Source of the DNA: Apus apus
Lineage: Eukaryota; Chordata; Aves; Apodiformes; Apodidae
NCBI RefSeq assembly: GCF_020740795.1
Contig: NC_067295.1
Span: 1,116,501-1,180,500, forward strand
DNA: 64,000 nucleotides
Direction of reading: 5' to 3'
Shown here: positions 36,401-64,000 of the stretch, in pieces
Layout: the number at the start of each line of letters is the position of its first letter
Position numbering within the stretch: the stretch's first letter is position 1
The notes under the pieces: model-generated
What the model saw: only the letters and a program-made list of their open reading frames with translations
Database searches by the model: none
Told to the model about the DNA's origin: nothing
Position numbers and translations under genes: made by a program

Positions 36401-39400
36401 AGTGGGTGTTGTGGCACCCTGGCTGGGATGGGGGCTTGTCTGGCTCTGGTGGGTCTGGAAGGGCAGCAGCACAGACGACCCACCATGGCACTTGGGAGAT
36501 GTGTGTGCCATGGTGCCCTGCAGAGGCTGGGGCAGGCACAGCCCTCACTGTGAGCCTTGTCCTGGGCTCCCCAGGCTTCATCATGAGGGTCTGTGTTCTC
36601 TCCAGCAGTTCCTGGGCACGGTGGCCACACCATCTCTGCCCATCCTGGATGAGGAGACCTTGCCTCCAGGGTGCTCCAGGCTGGAGTGCCTGTCACTGTC
36701 TTCTGTCTATCCTGACCCTGCCAACCCAGGGACCGTGGCTGTGCCACCCCAGCAGGGCAGGGACTCAGCTCCCTTCCTTGCCTGGCTGGAGCCCCGGGGT
36801 ACGTGGCCCCAGGCCCCCTGACCACTGCCTCTCCCGCAGGTTCATCGCGGTCCCAGAGCATGGCCGGGTCCCCGTATGGTCCCCAGCCCCCTGCTGAGCC
36901 CCAGCTGAAGAAGATGGAGCCACCATCAGAGGGGAAGGTGAGCAGGGAACACTGGGGGGGTGCCCTGCGGGGGGATGCGGTGCTGGGGCGGGGGCACAGC
37001 CATGTAATGGGGCCACCTCAATTAGACTGGCGGCCACGGGAGCCTCAGCAGCCCTGTGTCATGGCCACCAAAGCTGGCAGGGCTCTGGGTGCCAGCAGAT
37101 GGATGATTGTGGGGACAGCTCCGGGGACACTGGCAGGGGAGATGGGTCCCTGTCCCCCGGGCTGCCCTGAGCCACACCGTCCCTCTCCCCAGAGCTCGGA
37201 GGCTGTGTACCAGTGGCTCTGCAAGTTCCAGCTGCAGCTCTACGCGCCCAACTTTATCAACGCTGGCTACGACATCACCACCATTAGCCGGATGACGCCA
37301 GAGGTGAGGCCACGGGGGCACTGGGGCTGGCAGGGAAGGGGGCTTGGCTGGTGCTGACCCTCCCTCTCTGCCCCAGGACCTCACAGCCATTGGTGTCACC
37401 AAGCCTGGGCACAGGAAGAAGATTGCCTCTGAGATCAACAACCTCAACATCCCTGAGTGGCTGCCAGAGTACAAGCCGGTGAGGGCTGAACAGGGCCAGA
37501 GATGCCACAGCCAGGGTGGCACTGGGGTCCCAGCCAGGCCCCTCTGTCCTGTCCCCTCCAGGGAGGGAGTGGCACAGAGGAGAAAGGGTAGGAGCTGGCA
37601 TCCTGCTGTCGTGAAGCTGCACATGTCCCCTTCATACATCTCAAGGACCATCAGGCTGGTGGCAGCTGCCACCACATGGCTGTGATACCATGTGTCCCCT
37701 GACACCCCTCCTGTCCCATTAGCTGGGCACGACAAGGGGCTTCCCATGGAAGTGGGGCTGGGCATGACCCCAGGAGCACAGGGACACCATGGGGACAAGA
37801 GAAAACACCCAGGGCTGTCCCTGAGCAAGATGGGGTCACCCGGGTGGCACAGGTGCTGTGGTGCCGGGGGTTTGCTGGGGCCAGACCCGGCTGCCCACTG
37901 GCACTGAGCTGTGCCCTGTGCCTCCTTCCCAGGCCAACCTGGCGCTGTGGCTCTCTATGATTGGCCTGTCCCAGTACTACAAGGTGCTGGTGGAGAATGG
38001 CTACGAGAACATTGACTTCATCACCGACATCACCTGGGAGGACCTACAGGAGATTGGCATCACCAAACTAGGTAAGATCCCATGCTGCAGTGATGGCTGT
38101 GGCAGTCCCAGCCCTTGGTGGTGGCACTGATGCCCTGTGGTGTCCCCAGGCCACCAGAAGAAGCTGATGCTGGCAGTGAAGAAGCTGGCAGAGCTGCAGC
38201 GCGCTGAGCTGGGCAAATATGAGCCAGGGACACTGAAGAGGAAGGCGTCAGCAGCAGCGTGCCCAGACGTCCTGGCCATTGAGTCTCCCCCACCAGAGCC
38301 AGCCGAGTGCCAGTCGCCCAAGATGACCACCTTCCAGGACAGCGAGCTCAGCAGCGAGTTGCAGGTGGCCATGACAGGCGAAGCCCCCGAGGAACCCCCC
38401 GAGAAGGCCACAAACACAGCAGCCCCTGGCTACCGCTCGCCCCCGGGGCTGGGTGGCCGTACCAGGCAGATGAGCAGCTCACAGGAGCTGCTGGGGGACG
38501 GCCCTCGGGGACCCCCTGCTGCCGCCATCTCCAAGAGCCAGGAGTACCTGGCAGAGGGAGCTGGCGAGGCCCCCCCCGCACCCCCCAAGGAGGGCCGTCA
38601 GCCCCGGCACGGCCACCCTGTCAAGCGTGCCAGCGTGCCACCGGTGCCTGGCAAGCCCCGGCAGCCCTTCGCACCTTCCACCGGGCACCTGACACCGCCA
38701 CAGACGCCCAGCAAGCCGCGGCCCCCCTCCCCACAGGGCCCGCTGGTCCCTCATGCCACCGCCAAGGTGAAGCCCACCCCGCAGCTGCTGCCTCCGGGCG
38801 ATCGGCCCGTGTCACCCCGCTCCCTGCCCCAGTCGCCCACCCACCGTGGCTTCGCCTACGTGCTGCCGCAGCCAGCTGAGGGCGAGGGGGGACCCCCGGG
38901 CGTGCCTGTCCTGCCTGTCTCGGTGCCGGTGCTGTGCCTGCCGCCGGCAGGTGAGGGTGAGGAGGAGCCGGGGAGGCCAAAGAAGCGGGCGCACAGCCTG
39001 AACCGCTACGCCGCCTCCGACAGCGAGCAGGAGCGGGACGAGCTGCTGGTGCCGGACGCCGGGCCCTACGCCACCGTCCAGCGGCGCGTGGGACGCAGCC
39101 ACTCGGTGCGAGCACCCGCCGGCGGCGACAAGAACGTGAACCGCAGCCAGTCCTTCGCTGTCCGCCCCAAGAAGAAGGGGCCTCCGCCGCCACCCCCCAA
39201 GCGCTCCAGCTCTGCCATCTCCAGCACTGGTATGGCTGAGGACTTCCCCAAGGAGGGTGAGGGAGAAGTGGCTGCCGGGACCCCCACCGCTGAGGGCGAA
39301 AGCCGCCGGGAGCAGCGGCGGGCCAGCGACCTGGGCGGCAGCGTGGACACGGGCAGTGCCGGCAGCGTGCGCAGCATCGCGGCCATGCTGGAGATGTCCT

Positions 39401-41282
39401 CCATCGGCGGGGGGGCCCGGGCACTGGCGCTGCAGAAGCCACATGTGGCCGGTGGACCAGGGCCAGCTAAGGCGCCTGAGAGCTACTACCTGCAGCCCGG
39501 GGTCCCCCCAGGCAGCCCCGAGCGTGCCCGTGTGGCCACTGTCCTGGCCACTGTGAAGCACAAGGAGGCCATTGGGCTGGACGGGGAGGTGGTGAACCGG
39601 CGCAGGACCATCAGTGGCCCCGTCACCGGGCTGGTGGCAGCCGCCCGCCGTGAGCGCGCCGACAGCGTGCGGTCAGAGGCGGGTACCAATGGCTCGGGTG
39701 AGCGGCTGCGGGTCGAGCGTGGCGGCTCCCCGGACGGCATCCCCTTTGCCGAAGAGGGCAACCTCACCATCAAGCAGCGGCCACGGCTCCTGGGGCCAGC
39801 CCGTGGGGAGGCAGGTGAGGGGCTGTCCCCAGCCCACCGCCACGGGGACCTGGCCAAGGTGGAGGCCAGTGCCACGCTCAAGCGGCGGATCCGGGCCAGG
39901 CAGAGCCAGCAGGACGGCGTCCGCTTCGTCCTCACCGAGTCCGACACGGTCAAGCGCAGGCCCAAGACCAAGGACAAGGAGGCGGCGCTGGAGCCGGCCC
40001 CACTTGCCGTCTACCAGAATGGCACAGGCACCGTCAAGCGGCGGCCGGCCTCCGAGCTGAGCGGGGCTGAGCCACCCCCCACCCCTCCACCTGCCACCCG
40101 CCCCGACGGCCCCGAATACACCCTGGCACCTGCTGAGCCCAAGAAGCCCTTCAAGCCACCCGTGTCTCCCAAGCCTGTGCTGACGCAGCCGCCTCAGAAG
40201 GTGCCAGGACCACCAGCGCCCATCCCCAAAAAGGTGCCCATCCCGAGTCCCGGCAGTCCAGGTAGGTGCTCCACTGGCCCCCAGGGGCAGATGTCAGGGG
40301 TCCTGGCCAGCCCCACCACCCTTCTGCCCCTCTCCTTTTTCTCCACAGAGGTGAAGCGGGTCCATGGCACACCTCCCCCTGTGTCCCCCAAGCCAACACC
40401 ACCCCCCACGGCACCGAAGCCCCCCAAGCCCCATGCCGCCATCCAGTCGGTCAGCGCCAGCTCCACACCAGCCCCATCGCCCGCCCGGCAGCTGGGCCCC
40501 GGTGCCGCCAAGCCCTCCAGCACGCCCCCCTCGCTCTGCTCCAGCCCCGCCAAGCCCCTCTCGCCCGGTGCGCAGCCCCAGCAGGTGCCGGTGAAGCCAC
40601 CCCGCTCTGCCATCGCTGGCCCCTCTGTCGACAGCGCCGGCCCTGAGCTGGCACAGCAGAAGCTGGAGGAGACGAGCGCGTCCCTGGCTGCTGCGCTGCA
40701 GGCCGTGGAGGAGAAGATCAAGCAGGAGGACAGTCAGATGGCAGAGTAAGGAGGCGAGCGGTGGTGGGCAGGTGGTGGTCGCCAGCAAGGGCACGGAGGG
40801 GCTGGGGAATGGGGTCCACAAGCATCACAGGCTGTGTTGCCAGAGCAGGAGCTGGGGGTGATGTTGAGGGGACACCATGCTGGAGCAGCATGGGGCCTTG
40901 GTTGGGAAGGTGACATTATGGGACAATGTGCCTGAGTAGCATGGGCAGGCAGGACACCTGGGCATGCGGGTGCACCATTTTAGTGGTGACAGTGGGGGAC
41001 AGTGAGCTGGGATGTCCCCAGCTGTGCAGTGGCACGGGGGAGATGACACCAGAGATGTGACACCGAGGACACAGTGCCCAGCACCACAGGGTAGGGGGGG
41101 CAGGAGGGCTGCGTGTGTGGCAGAAGGCACAGGGCACTGCCACCATCCCATGCGTGGTACTGACCTGTCCCCGCTGCCTGCCCAGCTCGGCCGTGGAGTC
41201 GAAGAGCACCGTGAGCATCCTGGATGACATCGGCAGCATGTTTGACGACCTGGCAGACCAGCTGGATGCCATGCTGGAGTGA
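14906..41282 (+). CDS. CASKIN1: CASKIN1, ankyrin/SH3/SAM synaptic scaffold that binds CASK
   Basis: Caskin-1 is a neuronal scaffold that binds the CASK CaM-kinase domain. Constitutive exons: 14906-14999, 26687-26738, 28591-28688, 28808-28953, 29037-29132, 29356-29486, 29557-29665, 29920-30028, 30152-30246, 30319-30436, 34130-34237, 34383-34501, 35143-35230, 36840-36937, 37193-37303, 37377-37478, 37933-38071, 38150-40261, 40349-40745, 41186-41282. The sum is 4419 nt, 1472 residues (human 1431). The order is [20 protein letters not shown], six ankyrin repeats (about 48-275), SH3 (about 284-345, ending VGYFPSSL), CASK-binding [13 protein letters not shown] (375-387), and SAM1 and SAM2 (about 488-625). 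A long proline-rich tail comes mostly from one 2112-nt exon, and the end [20 protein letters not shown] is strongly conserved. Introns 3 and 10 have GC donors (28689, 30437). An optional exon at 32086-32301 is listed separately. Confidence 0.97.
17095..17420. promoter_or_regulatory. Candidate intronic enhancer with an RFX X-box
   Basis: This AT-rich island inside GC-rich intron 1 contains GTTGCTATGGCAAC at 17198-17211. That is a near-perfect inverted repeat matching the RFX X-box (GTTGCCATGGCAAC with one change). Nearby words include TTATCTGGATAATATCC, ATAATTGATGAGG and TTACGCAAATCAGATG, typical of GATA, homeodomain and POU/CEBP sites. Enhancer activity is inferred from composition and motif clustering only. 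Confidence 0.45.
18190..18330. promoter_or_regulatory. AT-rich island in CASKIN1 intron 1, candidate conserved element
   Basis: About 140 bases rich in homeodomain-like words (TTGATTGCATTAATAATC, TATTTAATAAAACC, ACAATTCAATTTCC) are set in GC-rich intron. There is no coding frame and no recognised transposon. The function is inferred. Confidence 0.35.
19680..19770. promoter_or_regulatory. AT-rich island in CASKIN1 intron 1, candidate conserved element
   Basis: This short AT-rich block reads TTTAATCTGTAATGAAATG then TTAATAGTATTTTCC and stands out sharply from its GC-rich flanks. It resembles the other islands in this intron. No other evidence is available. Confidence 0.3.
20739..20865 (-). mobile_element. 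CR1 LINE 3'-end fragment
   Basis: On the plus strand it begins TATCATAGACCCACAGCATG, followed by GGGGTTGGAAGTGACCTCTGGAG, the inverted 3' end of a CR1 LINE. It is an old, 5'-truncated fragment with no reverse transcriptase. Confidence 0.7.
21822..22266 (+). repeat. Degenerate tandem array of TCCAGCTGTGATGGGC-type units
   Basis: About 450 bases consist of many imperfect copies of a roughly 20-24 base motif (TATCCAGCTGTGATGGGCA and TGTCCAGCTGTGGTG variants), with a longer higher-order period. Most copies include a CAGCTG E-box. It lies in CASKIN1 intron 1. Confidence 0.85.
22330..22460. promoter_or_regulatory. Candidate conserved non-coding element in CASKIN1 intron 1
   Basis: The island reads GCATTATTTATACAGTCAG, then GATCAGAAGATGATAACGG and TTCATTAGCATCAG. 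These cluster GATA-like and homeodomain-like words just after the E-box array. A second small island follows at about 22660-22700 (ATATAATTAAGAGCAGC). The function is inferred. Confidence 0.35.
23398..23438 (+). repeat. GTGACACACG decamer repeat
   Basis: About four head-to-tail copies of a 10-base unit (GGTGACACAC), a small microsatellite-like array in CASKIN1 intron 1. Confidence 0.85.
25775..26067 (+). mobile_element. CR1 LINE 3' fragment
   Basis: This fragment, about 290 bases, matches the end of the CR1 reverse-transcriptase frame and the 3' UTR: GATAGGACAAGGGGTAATGG, TTAGATATTAGGAAGGAATT, GTTGCCCAAGGAGGTTATTG, GCAACCTGATCTAGTGGAAG, and the terminal octamer repeat ATGATTCTATGATTCTA. It is a 5'-truncated plus-strand insertion in CASKIN1 intron 1 with no intact ORF. 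CR1 is the dominant LINE of birds. Confidence 0.92.
26739..28590 (+). other. CASKIN1: CASKIN1 intron 2 with a CpG-rich patch
   Basis: This 1.85 kb intron contains a CpG-rich patch (about 27740-28160), which could be an alternative promoter for a shorter transcript. A tiny CCTCAGTTTCCCCATCTGTG (about 27571-27590) resembles an ancient MIR-like repeat core. No coding exon was recognised. Confidence 0.4.
30555..30930 (+). repeat. 49-bp tandem repeat with degenerate flanks
   Basis: CTTTGGGTGTCTGGGG recurs at 30604, 30653 and 30702, a 49-base period. Each unit carries TTGGTGTCCCCATTGTGTAT. Weaker copies continue to about 30930. It lies at the 5' end of CASKIN1 intron 10. Confidence 0.88.
31938..32081 (+). 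promoter_or_regulatory. CASKIN1: Extended polypyrimidine tract before the optional exon
   Basis: About 140 bases are dominated by T with interspersed C (TTTCTTTCTTTTTT, GATTCTTTTCATTTTGTCTC) and end at an ATTATCAG acceptor. Many UCUU and UUCU words match the binding preference of polypyrimidine-tract-binding proteins. The regulatory role is inferred. Confidence 0.6.
32086..32301 (+). CDS. CASKIN1: CASKIN1 candidate 72-residue cassette exon
   Basis: This 216-nt open segment lies between acceptor TATTATCAG and donor GTAGTT, phase 1 at both ends, so it can be included or skipped without a frame change. Joined to the SH3 exon it reads [16 protein letters not shown], then a Leu-Asn-Gly-Asp stretch, a run of eight prolines, a His-rich stretch, then [20 protein letters not shown]. 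It sits between the SH3 domain and EEIWVLRK, the CASK-binding motif, and could modulate that interaction. The Tyr- and Pro-rich content is suited to SH2 or SH3 binding. As far as I remember the reference mammalian protein lacks it. It is predicted from splice sites, phase and codon-like composition only. Confidence 0.75.
32380..32900. promoter_or_regulatory. Internal CpG island downstream of the optional exon
   Basis: A dense run of CG dinucleotides (for example GCCGCGGCGCGTTTGCAGGC, then alternating GCGTGC) follows the optional exon by about 80 bases. It may be a secondary promoter or a retained exon-linked CpG island. No start codon with CASKIN1 homology is evident in it. Confidence 0.4.
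32474..32479 (+). promoter_or_regulatory. CASKIN1: UGCAUG element downstream of the optional exon
   Basis: A TGCATG hexamer lies 172 bases past the donor of the optional exon. UGCAUG downstream of an exon is the recognition site through which RBFOX proteins enhance inclusion in neurons and muscle. A single hexamer can occur by chance. Confidence 0.45.
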
Positions 41283-41798
41283 GGGGCACCACGGCCCCAC
41301 GAACCTCAGGGCTAACGTGGGCACAAGGGCACAACGATCCACGACCCCCGGCTGCGCCGCCCGCCTCCCGTCCCCGTTGTACAGCGGTCCCCTCCCGGAC
41401 ATCCCGTCCCTCGGGGTTTGCACAAAGAAGAAGATACCTCAGGATTGTGCTCACGGACTTGGCTCCGGCAGGACTCCCTTCTGAGAAGCAAAAAATAAAA
41501 CCAGAACAACAGAAGAAACAAAGCAACACTCCCCAGACCCAAACGGCCCCCGGAGTGCCAGGAGGGGAGGGCCTCTTTACCTACCTGTCCAGTGGCTGCC
41601 ACCCTTGTGCCCGTGCCCTGCGCTGGCACTGCGGGTCACCGCGACCCGAATGTAGCACAAGCCCTGCCTGGCGTGGTGGCCCCAGCGTGGTGGCCCTGGC
41701 ATGGTGCCCCACTGCCCGCTTGTCACCAACAGCGTTTGCCGGCAGCTGCTGCGGTGGCACTGCTGGCAGGTCAAGGTGGGCAAATGCACTTGGGTTTC

Positions 41799-41829
<31 letters not shown>

Positions 41830-42625
41830 TTTTAATTTTCAAGTTTTGTTTTTGGTGGTTGTTGCGGGGGGGGGGGCAGCACCACGCCAGGCTGGGGGCT
41901 GCCTCATGGAGCTTGGGGAGCTGCCCAAGGGATGCAGGGGGCCTGGCTGTGGGGCTCCCCTTCGTGGGGTCTTTGCCTCGGCCAGGGGAATGGGGGTTTT
42001 GTGTCAGTTGCAGTTTGGGGAGCAAACACCCCATTTTGGAGCTCTTAGTGACATGGGCAGGTGAGGGGGCAGCAGGATGTGCCCCTGCCCGGCCACCCCT
42101 GCCAGGGGAGAGGACAGTGATAAGCTATAAAGAAGTATTAATTTATTGGAGGGGGAAAAAAAAAGAAGATATAAAGCAGATTTTCCCCATCCCCCAAAAT
42201 AATAAAAAGAATAAACTTTAACAAATATATATTTAAAAGATTTAAAAATATTAGCAATTATATATAAAGCAGTTTAAAAGAAATCAAGAGAAAACTGGAT
42301 TTTAGCTTGAGAAAAAAAAACAAACACAAACTATTAGATTATACTAAGCTGTGTGTCTTGTGGCAAACTCATTCTAAGAGTAGCACAATATTTACCTTTT
42401 CTCTGGGTGGAAGGTACGTGCGAGCAGTTCTGTTCGGGTCTTTCTGTTAGGATTCAGTGTCACGTCTTTCTTTTTTTACACCGTTAAGAACTCAAAGGAT
42501 GTGCCTTGTTTTATGGAGGTTTTTGTTACTTCTTATCCTGGAGGTGTTTCATTTCTTTTGGAGTGTCTTCAGGTTTGGGTTTTGTTGACTGTTTTTTTTA
42601 AAATTTTGTTTTCAGCGTCTCTTTG

Positions 42626-42668
<43 letters not shown>

Positions 42669-43335
42669 CACGAGGGGTGCGTGTGCTCGGTGCATTCTGC
42701 AGGACACACTGTTGTATATTCCTGTATAAACTGGAGTTGGAGTCAGGTTCAGTCGCTTGAGTCCTGATGAATGCTTTTTTATTTATTTTCTTTTTTTGTT
42801 TTGCTTGTGGTTTCCAATTGCTGGTCCTTTCTTTTCTGGAGACGTACAGAGTGGTCTCTCCCTCCCTCCTCCCCTCTCAGCCCTGTCTCGCCCCTTGTGG
42901 TTGCTGATCCAGATGTGTTTGGCACAACTTTGAAATTTCTTTAAAAAAAAAAAAAAAGGAAAAAAAAAAACCAACACAAAAAAAGGCTTTAAAAATAACA
43001 AAAAAAAAAAAAAAATCACCCGCCTGAAAGTATCTGTTGAAAAGAAAAAAATATGTATCTAAAAAAAGAAAAAAATTCCATAAAGTTCTACATGATGGAT
43101 ATATACATATATATATTTTTTATTATTAAGTTATGGACTCTGTATCGTATCCCATCTGTCAAGCTATGCATCCTGGTGCTTCTCTTGCTCTTCTGTGCTT
43201 AGGTTTCACCTCTACTCGTCTTACTCTTCCTATTCTGAATAGTAGATGGCTCGTGGTGCTGTGAAGAAGTTTGCTCTTATACGAAGTCTGGCAACAAATA
43301 TTTAAAGAACAAAAAATAATAAAAAAAAAAATAAA
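41283..43335 (+). other. CASKIN1: CASKIN1 3' UTR and polyadenylation signals
   Basis: After the TGA the sequence becomes progressively AT-rich, especially 42120-43340. It has U-rich tracts (41790-41840), A-rich tracts and an ATATACATATATATATT segment near 43100. Candidate AATAAA signals are at 41494-41499 (proximal) and 43318-43335 (two hexamers, distal), so two 3' UTR lengths are possible. U-rich and AU-rich content is typical of regulated neuronal 3' UTRs. No microRNA hairpin was recognised. Confidence 0.7.
42631..42657 (+). repeat. TG dinucleotide microsatellite
   Basis: About thirteen uninterrupted TG units in the CASKIN1 3' UTR, followed by TATGTGTATG. Confidence 0.95.
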
Positions 43336-43669
43336 ACCCCCAGCCGGGCTGCCACCAGTTTGTGTCCACAAAGCCACCAGCCCTCTCCTGCCATGCCTCC
43401 CACTGTGCAGTGGGTCCCCGCAGCGTGGTTGCCTCTCGCCGTGTAGATGCTGTGGGGCCTGAGATCAGGCTGGGCTGGGTGCTGGCACAGCCTGACTTGC
43501 TGGGAGCTGCTCCTCCCCTGGTCCCTGCACCCCATTTTCACAGCAGGTGCTGTGGCCGTGCCCACCCCTCTGGGGCTGCCACGAGCAGCTCTTGGGGTGG
43601 ACGGGCAAAGGAGCTGCCCCCAGAGCAGTGCTGACCACCAGGAGCCTGCAAGAACCCACACTGAGCAGG

Positions 43670-44393
43670 AACAACTCTTTCTGCTTTTATTGTCAATGAA
43701 GAAATAATCAAATCTATATTACAATCTTAAAAACAGTAGAAAATGTGAGTAAAAATGCAACAGAGGCTTTTTCTCTTTAATGTGGAGACCATTATTACAG
43801 GGTGGTGAACAATGGACTTGTGTTACTTGGTTTGAGAACTAGCTGTGGCATAAAAATCGTACCTGGCTACTCAGGAAAACACCTCTTCCCAGATGGATCA
43901 GCCTGACATCTTGGCAGTAAAATTAAATACTTAGAGACAGAAAAGGGGCCCAGATCCCAACCCAGGGCAAGGCCTAATGCTCAGCTCTACCATTTACAAG
44001 GGACCAGCCATCGCCGCCCTGGCCAGCTGGCGAGCTGAACCCCTCGGTCCCACCGCAGGCCCAGGGCTGTGGGGTGTCCACGCCAGAGCCCCCCGGGGCT
44101 GCCCGGGGCTAGGAGCCCAGCTTCACCCCAGCCCTGCCCCTGGAGGGGGCTCCCTGGCTGGGGGAGGCAGGCAGAAGAGGGCAGCCTGCGGTGTGGAAGG
44201 CACCTGAATGGCTTCCACTGCGTTTCCAAACATGTATGGCAGATCTGAGGGAACATCTGGAGCATCCGTGGGCAGTGGTGGGTGTGGAGAGGAGCTGCAG
44301 CAGTTATTCTGTAGTGGTGTTATTAACCCAGCAGGCCGACGGAGGGGAGGGGTGTCTGGTCTTTCAGTGTGCAGGACTAGTGTGGAGCTCTTG
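43670..44393 (-). other. TRAF7: TRAF7 3' UTR with polyadenylation signal
   Basis: On the minus strand the sequence after the TAG stop runs about 700 bases to an AATAAA (plus-strand TTTATT at 43686-43691). This ends about 350 bases from the distal CASKIN1 signal, so the two genes converge without obvious overlap. Confidence 0.75.
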
Positions 44394-63222
<18,829 letters not shown>

Positions 63223-64000
63223 CTTTAAATCAAATAGGAAAAAATAAAAGCAAGCATTTAGGCTCCTCAGTAACACTTCTGAGCTACTGGTCAGTGTAGC
63301 TTTAAGTGTTCCTTGAAAAAGGAAAAGCGTAGGGATTCCCCAGCTCCAGTTCTTGACCTGGACATGTCATTGCTGGCAGAACAATCCCCATCTCCGAGAA
63401 CTTGCTGAAATGCAGGAGGCTCCTCAGACGTAGCTGGCCCAGAAAAGAGCACAGAGAATATTCTACCAGCTCCATAGGTTAAAAACACTATTAAAAGGGA
63501 ACACTATACTCTCACATATTTCAGTCATCAAGAAAAACTGCTTTGATCAAGGGAGGTCTGTATATTCTTGCAACACTAAATTAAACTGGAGATATTTGTA
63601 TAAAGATGGTATTACTGACTTACATAAGAAGTTGAACGTAAATATTCAGAGCCCAGCCTTTTAAAGTCCAGAGTCCAGTACAAAAGTAACCCAAGTATCT
63701 CCCCAAGTAGATGTTCAGTTTCTTATCTAAATTATTGTCAAGTGCCAGTTTATCTTCACTAAATTAAGGGTATTTTCATATGAAATCAGGCCTCTTCCTA
63801 CATTCACACCATGCATCAGGGCTCAGACTCCTCACCTGCTGGGCTTTGAGGAACAGAGCAGAAGAATTTTAAAAGAGCAGCTACACTTGCATCCCCTCCT
63901 ATCCTAGTTCTTGCATCCCCTCCTGTCCAAGTTAAAAATGGCCATGGGGGTTTTACCAAAGTGCCCAGAGTGACTTGCAGTCGGGGAGAGAGTGAAGGTG
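63223..64000 (-). other. TRAF7: TRAF7 intron upstream of the first coding exon seen here
   Basis: Moderately AT-rich sequence up to the window end. I looked for the conserved N-terminal exon (MSSGKSARYNRFSGG-like) on minus and did not find it, so it lies beyond 64000. Confidence 0.55.

Noticed and set aside
42940-43090. Poly-A rich stretches that could mark a processed pseudogene
   Set aside because: They are inside the CASKIN1 3' UTR, are interrupted, and have no flanking duplication or upstream coding remnant.

Overview
The window looks like a bird chromosome segment, probably from a gene-dense, GC-rich microchromosome. The evidence is very high GC with CpG islands, short introns, CR1 LINE fragments carrying the typical ATTCTATG-type 3' repeat, and spliced vertebrate genes whose exon joins rebuild proteins close to mammalian ones. 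The local gene order matches human 16p13.3 read in the opposite direction (TRAF7, CASKIN1, MLST8, BRICD5), with one additional gene.

Left to right: (1) the 3' part of a BRICHOS-domain gene, most likely BRICD5, on + (1-1384). (2) MLST8 on - (2176-6273), complete in eight coding exons encoding 326 aa; its 3' end converges on BRICD5. (3) A GH20 hexosaminidase D-like gene on + (9083-12567) with a membrane anchor, apparently sharing a bidirectional CpG-island promoter with MLST8. It is intact except for one extra base in an 8-C run. (4) CASKIN1 on + (14906-41282), with an 11.7 kb first intron, six ankyrin repeats, SH3, the CASK-binding motif, two SAM domains and one giant proline-rich exon. (5) TRAF7 on - (44394 to beyond 63222), with 18 coding exons that rebuild residues 47-670. 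Only the N-terminal coding exon(s) lie outside the window.

The genes are not an operon. MLST8 is the beta-propeller subunit of the TOR complexes. CASKIN1 is a neuronal scaffold that binds CASK at the presynaptic side. TRAF7 is a RING/WD40 ubiquitin ligase in MAPK signalling. The GH20 enzyme and the BRICHOS protein are predicted membrane proteins. Their linkage is old synteny rather than a shared pathway.

The most interesting features are four. First, a 216-nt phase-1/phase-1 candidate cassette exon of CASKIN1 (32086-32301) encodes 72 residues between the SH3 domain and the CASK-binding motif. It is preceded by a long pyrimidine tract and followed by a UGCAUG element, the layout expected of a PTB/RBFOX-controlled neuronal exon. 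Second, the exon before it ends at a weak GC donor with an in-frame stop immediately beyond. Third, the membrane-anchored GH20 paralogue sits between MLST8 and CASKIN1, where mammals have none. Fourth, CASKIN1 intron 1 holds AT-rich islands, one with a near-perfect RFX X-box.
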